A DNA stretch of 29,503 bases from Chloroflexota bacterium (GTDB taxonomy: Bacteria > Chloroflexota > Anaerolineae > B4-G1), in the NCBI GenBank assembly GCA_024232355.1, contig JAAEPW010000104.1:1-29503 (forward strand). The letters are read 5' to 3'. A model generated the notes under the pieces. That model was not told where the DNA came from. It did not search any database and saw only the letters and a list, made by a program, of their open reading frames with translations. A program made the translations under genes and the position numbers. This document shows, one piece after another, positions 1 to 7,794 of this stretch; the first letter of the stretch is position 1; the number at the start of each line of letters is the position of its first letter.

Positions 1-574
1 ACTCTTTCATCTCTGGCGCGGAATACCCCGGTGAATGGTAGTGTGTCCGATCCTCCGCCGACCTGATCTCGAGCGCGATGCCAAAGTCTACGAGCTTGAC
101 GCGGTGGCTAGTGCCACCGTCATCGCCCATCAACAACACATTCGCCGGTTTGAGGTCTCCATGGAGCACACCTCGGCTGTGCAGGTAGGCCAACGCCCGG
201 CACACCTGCACAATGATGGGCACGCTATCGCCAGGCGTTAACCGGCGTCCGCGTGGCTCCAAATCCTGCCCCTCAATCCACTCCATCGTGAAATACAACC
301 CGCCATCAGTCATTATGCCATAATCATACACCGAGATCAGGTTAGGGTGATGCAACTGGGTCAGGATCTGGAACTCGCGCTGAAAGTGTTCCACCCTCTG
401 GGATGTCTCGGCATCCGGGACGTTCAATCTCACCGTTTTGAGTGCTACGATTTCACCGTCTTGGGCCTCGTCGGCCACGTGGTACAGCATGCCCATCCCA
501 CCCTTGCCGATCACGTCCAGCACACGGTAACGATTTTCGATCAGTTCGCCGACTTGGAATCCGATGTCTGCCAT
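1..574 (-). CDS. A1: kinase-STAND-TPR protein, N-terminal 191 residues only (runs off left edge)
   Basis: This is the start of the ninth and most downstream gene of the array. The ATG is at 574-572, preceded by GAGGAG with a 7-nt spacer, and the protein begins MADIGFQVGELIENRYRV. The visible part is a Ser/Thr-kinase-like domain: glycine loop GKGGMG (residues 23-28), VALK lysine 46, catalytic loop HGDLKPAN (138-145, a non-RD form), DFG (163-165) and APE (186-188). The window ends just after the APE motif, so whether NTPase and TPR parts follow cannot be seen; the paralogs predict they do. The gene lies 16 bp downstream of A2. Its sequence is about 96% identical to the start of A3 at the DNA level. 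The kinase call is firm; activity, substrates and the completeness of the gene are unknown. Confidence 0.9.
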   Translation of the reverse strand, partial: MADIGFQVGELIENRYRVLDVIGKGGMGMLYHVADEAQDGEIVALKTVRLNVPDAETSQRVEHFQREFQILTQLHHPNLISVYDYGIMTDGGLYFTMEWIEGQDLEPRGRRLTPGDSVPIIVQVCRALAYLHSRGVLHGDLKPANVLLMGDDGGTSHRVKLVDFGIALEIRSAEDRTHYHSPGYSAPEMKE

Positions 575-581
575 TTTGTGG

Positions 582-587
582 CTCCTC
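582..587 (-). promoter_or_regulatory. Ribosome binding site of A1
   Basis: GAGGAG on the minus strand lies 7 nt before the A1 ATG and starts just after the A2 stop. The junction reads TAACTTGAGGAG. The same junction is found before A2 and A3, which supports the MADIG/MTDTG start choices. Confidence 0.8.
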
Positions 588-590
588 AAG

Positions 591-3500
591 TTAGTATAGC
601 TCTGCAAATTCGCCGCGTGAGAATTCACGCACAATCTCCCGATGAGCGGCCACGTTCTCCAGGAACGAACGGCGCAGTTCCTCGTCGTTGATCTTGGCCA
701 CTCGCTCTTGCAGCATATCGTGGGCAGTCTGCAAAATACCATCAGCACGGGGGTCCTGGCTGGCGTGCAAGACACGGTAGCAAATCAAGTAGATTTGGCC
801 AGGTTCCCATACGCCCTGCATCGTGTGGGTTTCGAGATATTGCAGAATCTTTTCTACTTGCGCTTGAGCGTGTTCAAGTTCCCCTTGCATCAAGGAGACG
901 TTGGCCAGACCGGCCAGAGGCTGCAGGGTCAGATGCTGTTGTTTCGCCTTTTGAGTTAGGCTCAGAGCATTCTGGTAAGCGTCGGCGGCCTCGGCCAGGC
1001 GTCCCAGGCTTGTCAGAGCCCACCCCAAGTTTATCGAAGCATCCGTTTCCTCCTCATACACGCCGGCCTCTCGTGCCAGTAGCAGCGCTTGTTGCGCTTG
1101 TTCCACAGACATCTCATTTTTGCCCACCAAGCGCGAGAGCCAACTCGACCGGTTCAAGTTGAGGGCCTGGAAACGTTGGGATTTAATCTGGCGGACGATG
1201 GGCAAGGCCTGATCGATATAGCCCCGTGCTTGATCATAGGCCCCCAACAAAAAACAGACGCGAGCCAAGTTTTCGAGTCCAAGCACTTGGTGCAGCCGGT
1301 TATCGATCTCGCGGCAAATTTGCAGCGCTTGTTCTCCATAGTCGATAGCCTGGCTATATTCGCCCAAGTCGAGAGACAAAACGCCCAGGTTGCCGAGCAA
1401 AAGACTCTCGGAATACCGGTCACCGATTTCGCGGGAAACACTCAAGCCTTGCTGCCACCGGCTATGCGCCGCAACATAATCGTTCAAACTGTTGGCGACA
1501 ATGGCAAGGTTATTCAGTGCCCCGGCTTCCTTATGCCGGACACCTAGATCGTGGTAGATTTGTAGCCCTTGACTCATATACGCACCTGCCTGAACGTGAT
1601 CGCCTTGGATAGTAGAAACGATGCCAAGACTTTGCAAGCTGTTTGCCTCGATCTCGTGCCGTCCTGCCACCCGCGCCAGAGGCAGAGACAACTCGAGATG
1701 GTGTCGAGCCTCCTCATACTCTCCCAAGCGCCAAAGAGCACCTCCCCATAGACAATGCCCCTCGGCCTCTCTGCTCACATCCTCAACTTCCCGGGCTAAA
1801 TCAATCGCCCTACGAGCCATCTCGGCGGCTGTTGGAAAATCGCTGACCGCCTCGCCATAGTTGGATTGGCGCAAGGCCACCTCTACTTGCCGGGATACGG
1901 CCGTTTGCGGCTGGGCCTCGTCCAATGCCACGGCCAGTTGTCCCAGCGTCGTCAGGTCTCGGTTTTGGGCCTCCCGCGTTCCCTGCACGTCGTACACATT
2001 TTCTCGAAGCAGTAAGAGATCGTAACGGTCAGTGAGTGCGTCCTTTGGCATCAAGTCAAGCGCGCGACTCAAATAGTGTGCCGCCTCGGCGTGGGCAAAC
2101 TGGGCCGCCGCTTGATCCCCAGCCCGCTGCAAGTAAACTAACGCATCCTCCACCTGCCCCGCCCTCTCCAAGTGATCGGCGATCAAGCCCAGGTGCTCGC
2201 TCGCTTCCTCGTCACTATGGGCCATCAGCCACCCCGCTGCCCGACTGTGTACCTCTTGCCGCTCCTCTTGCAACACATTGGCATAAGCCGCTTCCCACAC
2301 CGTCGAGTTGTTAAACAGATACTCTGCTTCTCCCGCAAAGGTCATCTCATTCCGCTCTGCGACCAATTCTTGCTCTACTATTTCTTGCAAAGCCGTCTGC
2401 ACCCACTCTCGTGTCACTTGCCCGGCCTCTGCTGCACAGCCTTCCCAGAATACCATCCCCACTACCGCTGCCCATTGCAACACCTGCCGTGACTCTTTGG
2501 ACAACTGATCCAAACGCTGCCCCACCACCTGGCGAATGCTCTCCGGCAAATGGGCGTCCCGCAACGCTGCTTGGTCCACCTGCCACCCTTCCACCGTCCG
2601 CTGCAGCACTTGGCCCTCCACCGCCAACGAACGGATCAATTCCTGTACGAAAAAGGCATTCCCCCCCGTCGTCTGCTGCACGCGTTCCGTCAACAACGAC
2701 GGCAACTCTTCCAGACCAAGCATTGAACATGCCAGATCAGTAGTGATCTGGGGCAGCAGAGTTTGCATCGGGATGCGCAGTACATAATCGCCCATCAGCT
2801 TGACCAAAAGATGTTCCGGGGATATCTCGTCACTGCGATAGGTGACACACACTATCCCTTCCATCTCTCCAACAGTGTGCGCCAAAATGCTCAGCATTGC
2901 CAGTGTGGCCTCATCCGCCCACTGTGCATCTTCGATCACGACCATCGTTGGCCGTATCCTCGCTGCCGCCCGCAGCACCTGGACCATAGCCTTATGTAAG
3001 CGCTGTTGCGCTGCATGGGGATCCAATTCTGCCGGTGGAACCAGGTCCGCCATATAGTCTCGCTCCCATAGCTCGGGCAGAACCACCGCCACAACCGGTC
3101 CCACTCGCTCTATCTCCAACTCTGATTCGGTGGTGCTCTCCACGTAGCGCATCAATACTCGCAGCACCTCGCGCCAGGGATGATGTGCGCTGCTGCCGCT
3201 CTCCACGCATTGTCCCCATACCACCCGGGCACCTTCCATCTCGGCCAGCACCTTTAACTCTTCTACCAACCGCGTCTTGCCCACGCCGCTCTGCCCGTTC
3301 ACCAATAACAGCTTGCCCTCGCCAGACTTGGCTTGCTCCCACGTCGCCCGGAGCACCTCCATCTCGGCTTCACGATTCACAAAGCGCGTTCGCAGCGCAT
3401 AGCTGCTGACCGTCTCTCGGGTCTCTAGATCATACGCGCTCCCCGTGATCCCGTTCACCGCTTTAATCACCTCGTTGGCATTGGCATAGCGTTCATCGGG

Positions 3501-4265
3501 AGATGTCGCCAACAAACGGGCAATCACGTTACCAAGAGCTACAAGGACCTGTTTCTGATTCTCCAGAGCTTCGTGCAGCGCAAGTGGAATCAGGCGGTCG
3601 GCACCGAACATAAAGGTGGGCGGCTCGCCTACCAACAGAGCATACCAAAGTGCCCCCAGGCTGTACAAATCTGTGCGATTATCAATCGGACGCGACTCTC
3701 TCGTCTCAGGCGCAGAAAACCCCGGTGAATGGTAAGGGCCCCGACCTTCCGATAGATTGATCTCTAACGCGATGCCAAAGTCTACGAGTTTAACACGACG
3801 GCTAACACCACCGGCATCATCCATCAGCAGTACATTCGCTGGTTTGAGATCGCCGTGAAGCACGCCCCGGCTGTGCAGGTAGGTCAGCGCGCGGCAAATC
3901 TGCACAATGATGGATACACTATCGCCAGGCGTCAACCGGCGTTTGTGTAGGTCCAAATCCTGTCCCTCAACCCATTCCATCGTGAAATACAACCTACCCT
4001 CAGTCGTGATCCCATAATCATAAACCGAAACCAGGTTGGGATGATAGAGTTGAGTCAGTAACTGGAACTCGTGCTGAAAGTACTCGATGTACTCGCGATC
4101 ATCGCCCGCGATTTCCAGACGCACCATCTTGAGCGCCATAATTTCGCCACCTTGGGCCTCGTCAGAGACACGGTAGAGGATGCCCATCCCGCCCTTGCCG
4201 ATCACGTCCAACACGCGGTAGCGGTTCTCGATCAGTTCACCGACTTGGAATCCAGTGTCTGTCAT
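591..4265 (-). CDS. A2: Ser/Thr protein kinase - STAND/AAA_16 NTPase - TPR protein (PknK-like)
   Basis: This protein of 1,224 residues is intact. The start chosen is the ATG at 4265-4263 (MTDTGFQVGEL), because GAGGAG lies 7 nt upstream and all paralogs begin at this point; an 11-residue upstream extension would run back into the A3 stop region. Domains: kinase 16-270 with GKGGMG (23-28), Lys46, HGD (137-139), Asn144, DFG (162-164) and APE (185-187). A P-loop NTPase follows, with GQSGVGKT (324-331) and Walker B-like VVIED (442-446), then the TTGGNAFFVQEL motif (532-543) typical of AAA_16/STAND ATPases. TPRs run from about 695, with about six central units, and the tail holds RRSFLENVAAHREIV. 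By family it is a cytosolic signal-transducing kinase whose NTPase/TPR part probably senses a ligand or partner. It is 16 bp from each neighbour. The kinase resembles A7, whereas the NTPase resembles A6, suggesting mosaic origin. Confidence 0.92.
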   Translation of the reverse strand: MTDTGFQVGELIENRYRVLDVIGKGGMGILYRVSDEAQGGEIMALKMVRLEIAGDDREYIEYFQHEFQLLTQLYHPNLVSVYDYGITTEGRLYFTMEWVEGQDLDLHKRRLTPGDSVSIIVQICRALTYLHSRGVLHGDLKPANVLLMDDAGGVSRRVKLVDFGIALEINLSEGRGPYHSPGFSAPETRESRPIDNRTDLYSLGALWYALLVGEPPTFMFGADRLIPLALHEALENQKQVLVALGNVIARLLATSPDERYANANEVIKAVNGITGSAYDLETRETVSSYALRTRFVNREAEMEVLRATWEQAKSGEGKLLLVNGQSGVGKTRLVEELKVLAEMEGARVVWGQCVESGSSAHHPWREVLRVLMRYVESTTESELEIERVGPVVAVVLPELWERDYMADLVPPAELDPHAAQQRLHKAMVQVLRAAARIRPTMVVIEDAQWADEATLAMLSILAHTVGEMEGIVCVTYRSDEISPEHLLVKLMGDYVLRIPMQTLLPQITTDLACSMLGLEELPSLLTERVQQTTGGNAFFVQELIRSLAVEGQVLQRTVEGWQVDQAALRDAHLPESIRQVVGQRLDQLSKESRQVLQWAAVVGMVFWEGCAAEAGQVTREWVQTALQEIVEQELVAERNEMTFAGEAEYLFNNSTVWEAAYANVLQEERQEVHSRAAGWLMAHSDEEASEHLGLIADHLERAGQVEDALVYLQRAGDQAAAQFAHAEAAHYLSRALDLMPKDALTDRYDLLLLRENVYDVQGTREAQNRDLTTLGQLAVALDEAQPQTAVSRQVEVALRQSNYGEAVSDFPTAAEMARRAIDLAREVEDVSREAEGHCLWGGALWRLGEYEEARHHLELSLPLARVAGRHEIEANSLQSLGIVSTIQGDHVQAGAYMSQGLQIYHDLGVRHKEAGALNNLAIVANSLNDYVAAHSRWQQGLSVSREIGDRYSESLLLGNLGVLSLDLGEYSQAIDYGEQALQICREIDNRLHQVLGLENLARVCFLLGAYDQARGYIDQALPIVRQIKSQRFQALNLNRSSWLSRLVGKNEMSVEQAQQALLLAREAGVYEEETDASINLGWALTSLGRLAEAADAYQNALSLTQKAKQQHLTLQPLAGLANVSLMQGELEHAQAQVEKILQYLETHTMQGVWEPGQIYLICYRVLHASQDPRADGILQTAHDMLQERVAKINDEELRRSFLENVAAHREIVREFSRGEFAELY

Positions 4266-4281
4266 TGTATATCTCCTCAAG

Positions 4282-5823
4282 TTAGCCCATCTTGGCAAAC
4301 TCGCGCACGATCTCCCGGTGGTAAGGAACGTTTTCCAGGAACGAGCGTCTCATTTCCTCATCGGTGATCGCGTCGGCTTGCTCTTGCAACGCCTGGTGCG
4401 CCACATCTAGAATAGACTGGGCACGAGGGTCACCATTGGCCCGCAGCACCCGGTAGCAGGTGAGGTGGATACGCATGGGCTCCTCTGTACCGGTCAAGGT
4501 GCTACCTTGATCCAGATAGTGCAGAATCTGCTCAACCTGGACCAGGGCCCGAGTCAAATTCCCTTCGGTCAAAGAGACACGAGCCAGACCAGCCAGGGAC
4601 TCGATAACTAGGTTGGGCTGGTCCAACTCTCGCCTTATATCCAGGGCCTCCTGGTAGGCATCGGCGGCCTCGGTCAGTCGCCCTAGGCCTGCCAGAGCGT
4701 GGCCCAGGTAAGTCAGGCCATACCCCTGACCATATCGATCACCCACTTCCTGCATAATTGCCAGCGCTTGCAGTTGGTATTGTCGGGATGCTTTGTCATT
4801 GCGCAGATGATGGAGAAGCACGCCTATGTCATTCAGCACACTACACTCATCTCGCCGATTGCCAACCTCACGGCAGATGCGCAGAGCCTCCTCGAGATAA
4901 GACTTGGACTCGACATAGTTGCCTAGATTCTTGGAGATAATGGCAAGATTGTTGAACACTCTGCTCTCACTCAGTCTATGCCCAACCTCGCGGTAGATAT
5001 GCAGGGCCTGCTCGTTATAGGCCTTGGCTCCAACAAAGTCACCTTGGAGGTTGGAGACAGTACCAAGGTTGCGTAGAATATCAGCTTCTACCTCGCGCAA
5101 CTGTACGGCCTGGGCCAAGGCAAGGGCTTGTTCGAGCCAGGAATGAGCGGCCACCAAATCCCCCTGTCGCCAAAGAACTAACCCCCACTTTATACAGGCC
5201 ATCGCCTCGCTAGACACATCCTGGACTGTTTGGGCCAGGCGGATAGCCGCCTTGGCCGCCGCGGCGGCCGCCGAGTAATCTCCAGTCGCCTCGGCATAAT
5301 CGGCCTGGCGCAGGGTCACCTCGATCCGACGATGGTCGTCGTCCAGTGTCTCGGCCAGTTCTCCCAATGTCTTCAGTTCTTGGTCCTGGGCCTCCCGCGC
5401 CCCCTGCAGATCATACACCTTTTCTCGAGCCAACAAAAGTGTGTAACGCTCAATCAACGCGTCCCCCGGCGTCAGGTCGAGAGCACGGCTGAGGTAATCA
5501 ATCGCATCGGCGTTGGCAAACCGAGTCGCTGCCTGTTCCCCGGCTCGCTGCAAGTAGACTGCCGCATGCTTCGTCCGCCCTCCCTTCTCCAGATGATCGG
5601 CAATCAGGCCCAAGTGTTCCGCACCCTCTTTGTCGCTGTGGGCCACTAGCCAGGCTGCCACCCGGCTATGAGCCTCCTGCCGCTCTTCCGGTGAGATGCC
5701 CTCATAGCTCACTCCTCGGACCGTGGGATTGAGGAACAAGTATTCTCGTTCTCCCGCAAAGGCCGACTCATCCCGCACTATCAGCAACCCGAGATCCGAT
5801 ACTTGACGCAACGCTGCCCGCAC
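4282..5823 (-). CDS. A3b: C-terminal TPR half of split A3
   Basis: This open frame of 513 residues begins at a GTG two codons after the A3 stop. It carries the end of the NTPase/helical region (AFAGEREYLF near residue 22), then TPRs with LGxxxxxLG/QG units about 40 residues apart, and the tail RRSFLENVPYHREIV. It has no kinase or P-loop. It would be made only by reinitiation after the TAG, by readthrough, or if the stop is an error. A possible Shine-Dalgarno, GGAGGGG at 5838-5844, lies 14 nt upstream of the GTG, farther than usual. The stop TAA (4284-4282) is 16 bp before A2. An automatic annotation would probably list it as a separate tetratricopeptide protein. Confidence 0.6.
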   Translation of the reverse strand: MRAALRQVSDLGLLIVRDESAFAGEREYLFLNPTVRGVSYEGISPEERQEAHSRVAAWLVAHSDKEGAEHLGLIADHLEKGGRTKHAAVYLQRAGEQAATRFANADAIDYLSRALDLTPGDALIERYTLLLAREKVYDLQGAREAQDQELKTLGELAETLDDDHRRIEVTLRQADYAEATGDYSAAAAAAKAAIRLAQTVQDVSSEAMACIKWGLVLWRQGDLVAAHSWLEQALALAQAVQLREVEADILRNLGTVSNLQGDFVGAKAYNEQALHIYREVGHRLSESRVFNNLAIISKNLGNYVESKSYLEEALRICREVGNRRDECSVLNDIGVLLHHLRNDKASRQYQLQALAIMQEVGDRYGQGYGLTYLGHALAGLGRLTEAADAYQEALDIRRELDQPNLVIESLAGLARVSLTEGNLTRALVQVEQILHYLDQGSTLTGTEEPMRIHLTCYRVLRANGDPRAQSILDVAHQALQEQADAITDEEMRRSFLENVPYHREIVREFAKMG

Positions 5824-5826
5824 CTG

Positions 5827-5829
5827 CTA
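5827..5829 (-). other. In-frame TAG nonsense codon splitting A3
   Basis: On the minus strand the codons read GTA TCC CGG TAG CAG GTG, giving V S R stop Q V, while paralogs A5 and A8 continue through with VSGEQV and GARSQI. Reading frame and homology are unbroken on both sides. GGAGGGG lies upstream at 5838-5844. Confidence 0.9.
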
Positions 5830-7698
5830 CCGGGATACCCCTCCGATCTCTGCAATCCCACCATCCCAACACACGATCCCTATCACTGCCGCCCAGCCCA
5901 GCATTTGCCGTGCCTCTGTCGATAATTGCGTCAATCGTCGCCCAACCACCTGACGGATGCTCTCCGGCAACTGAACGCTTTTCAATAATTCCTGATCAAC
6001 CTGCCAGCCCTCTACCGTTCGATGCAGCACCTCTCCTTCCACTGCCAATGAACGAATCAACTCTTGCACGAAAAATGCGTTGCCCCCCGTCGTCCGCTGT
6101 AGCTGTTCCACCATCAACGTCGGCAACTCTTCCAGGCCCAACATCGAGCGTACCAGATCGGTAGTATATTTGGGTGACAGCGTTTGTGCTGGAATACGCA
6201 GTACCTGGCCACCCGTCATCCTGAGCAGTGGATTCTCCATATCAATCTCGTCGCTGCGGTATGTGACAAGTGCTAGCAATCCCGTCTGTTCAACAATGCG
6301 AGTCATAAAGCTCAACATCGCCAGCGTAGCCTCATCCGCCCATTGAGCATTCTCAATCACGACCATCGTCGGCCGCAGCTTTACTGCCGCCCGCAGAGTC
6401 TGGATGATGGCGCTATGCAGCCGCTGTTGCGTTGCTTGGGGGTCCAATTCTGCTGGCGGCGTTAGACCCGTCATATAGTCCCGCTCCCACAACTCGGGCA
6501 AGATCGCCGCCAGCACTGGGCCCACCCGACTCGTATCTAGCGCTACCTTTTGCGACAGCCCCACACCTTCCACATAGCGTATCAACACTCGCAACACCTC
6601 GCGCCACGGTTGATAAGCACTGCCACCGCTCTCCACGCACTGTCCCCACACCACCCGTGCTCCCTCTAATTCGGCTCGTATCTCCAGCTCCTCCACTAAC
6701 CGCGTCTTGCCCAACCCACTCGCCCCACTGATCAACACCAGCCGGCCCTCGCCAGACTTGGCCTGCTCCCACACCGTCTGGAGCACCTCCATCTCTGCCT
6801 CGCGGTTCACAAAGCGCGTTCGCAACGCATAGCTGCTGGCCGTCTCCCGCGTTTCCAACCCATACATGCTTCCTGTGATCTCGTTCACCGCTTCGATCAC
6901 CTCGTTGGCACTGGTGTACCGTTTCTCAGGAGATGTCGCCAACAAGCGGGCAATCACGCTACCAAGGGCCATCGGAGCCTGTTCCTGTGCTTTCAAGGCT
7001 TCGTTCAGTGCGAACTGTATCAGTCGCTCGGCGCTAAACATGAATACAGGAGCCTCCCCCACCAACAGGGCATACCACAGCGCCCCCAGACTGTACAAGT
7101 CCGCGCGGTGGTCAATCGGGCGCGACTCTTTCATCTCTGGCGCGGAATACCCCGGTGAATGGTAGTGTGTCCGATCCTCCGCCGACCTGATCTCGAGCGC
7201 GATGCCAAAGTCTACGAGCTTGACGCGGTGGCTAGTGCCACCGTCATCGCCCATCAACAGCACATTCGCCGGTTTGAGGTCTCCATGAAGCACACCTCGG
7301 CTGTGCAAGTAGGCCAGCGCCCGGCACACCTGCACGATGATGGGCACACTATCGCCAGGCGTTAACCGGCGTCCACGTGGCTCCAAATCCTGCCCCTCAA
7401 TCCACTCCATCGTGAAATACAACCCGCCATCAGCCATCATGCCATAATCATAGACCGAGATCAGGTTGGGGTGACGCAACTGGGTCAGGATCTGGAACTC
7501 GCGCTGAAAATGTTCTACCCTCTGGGATGTCTCTGCAGCCGGGACGTTCAATCTCACCGTTTTGAGTGCTACGATTTCACCATCCTGGGCCTCGTCGGCC
7601 ACGTGGTACAGCATGCCCATCCCCCCCTTGCCGATCACGTCCAGCACGCGATAGCGGTTCTCGATCAGTTCGCCGACTTGGAATCCGATGTCTGCCAT
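5827..7698 (-). CDS. A3a: kinase plus NTPase half of split A3
   Basis: This open frame of 623 residues starts at the ATG 7698-7696 (MADIGFQVGEL), 7 nt after GAGGAG. A longer open frame to 7809 exists, but it would begin inside the A4 C-terminus. Kinase features: GKGGMG (23-28), Lys46, HGD (138-140), Asn145, DFG (163-165), APE (186-188). NTPase features: P-loop GASGLGKT (325-332) and Walker B-like VVIEN (446-450), where Asn replaces the second acidic residue. It ends at TAG 5829-5827 inside the helical region after the NTPase, so the product lacks all TPRs and the conserved tail. If stable, it could be a kinase freed from its TPR regulator. Its first 191 codons are nearly the same as A1. Confidence 0.75.
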   Translation of the reverse strand: MADIGFQVGELIENRYRVLDVIGKGGMGMLYHVADEAQDGEIVALKTVRLNVPAAETSQRVEHFQREFQILTQLRHPNLISVYDYGMMADGGLYFTMEWIEGQDLEPRGRRLTPGDSVPIIVQVCRALAYLHSRGVLHGDLKPANVLLMGDDGGTSHRVKLVDFGIALEIRSAEDRTHYHSPGYSAPEMKESRPIDHRADLYSLGALWYALLVGEAPVFMFSAERLIQFALNEALKAQEQAPMALGSVIARLLATSPEKRYTSANEVIEAVNEITGSMYGLETRETASSYALRTRFVNREAEMEVLQTVWEQAKSGEGRLVLISGASGLGKTRLVEELEIRAELEGARVVWGQCVESGGSAYQPWREVLRVLIRYVEGVGLSQKVALDTSRVGPVLAAILPELWERDYMTGLTPPAELDPQATQQRLHSAIIQTLRAAVKLRPTMVVIENAQWADEATLAMLSFMTRIVEQTGLLALVTYRSDEIDMENPLLRMTGGQVLRIPAQTLSPKYTTDLVRSMLGLEELPTLMVEQLQRTTGGNAFFVQELIRSLAVEGEVLHRTVEGWQVDQELLKSVQLPESIRQVVGRRLTQLSTEARQMLGWAAVIGIVCWDGGIAEIGGVSR

Positions 7699-7794
7699 TT
7701 TGTGGCTCCTCAAGTTAGTATAGCTCTGCAAATTCGCCGCGTGAGAATTCACGCACAATCTCCCGATGAGCGGCCACGTTCTCCAGGAACGAGC
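7125..7794. repeat. Copy 2 of 670-bp direct repeat (pairs with 1-670)
   Basis: This segment matches 1-670 at a constant offset of 7,124 with about 24 mismatches counted by eye (about 96% identity) and no gaps. It covers the first 191 codons of A3, the 16-bp junction and the last codons of A4. The stretch matching 541-668 is identical. Similarity falls sharply after 7794, where the A4 and A2 coding sequences diverge. The left limit is the window edge, so the true repeat may be longer. Confidence 0.9.

Larger units (their letters stand above)
1..670. repeat. Copy 1 of 670-bp direct repeat (pairs with 7125-7794)
   Basis: This copy spans the N-terminal coding part of A1, the A1/A2 junction and the last 26 codons of A2. 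It makes the A2 and A4 C-terminal ends identical (REFSRGEFAELY) although the bodies of those genes differ. The mismatches lie between 121 and 535; 1-120 and 541-668 match perfectly. Confidence 0.9.
4282..7698 (-). pseudogene. A3: kinase-STAND-TPR gene split by an in-frame TAG
   Basis: The two open frames 5827-7698 and 4282-5823 are in the same frame and together align end to end with the intact paralogs. They are separated only by TAG at 5829-5827 and one CAG codon before a GTG. The equivalent position holds Ser in A8 and Glu in A5, so one base change (TCG or GAG to TAG) would explain the stop. Without it the protein would be about 1,138 residues, the shortest of the array because it has only about four central TPR units. 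No other stop or frameshift is seen, so the change is recent, is a sequencing error, or leaves two working products. The intact frames on both sides favour recent loss or bipartite function over long decay. Confidence 0.7.

Noticed and set aside
4266..4298. Start of A2 11 residues upstream (MPRWANLRRYT...)
   Set aside because: It would overlap the A3 stop region, lies before the clear GAGGAG site, and no paralog has such an extension.
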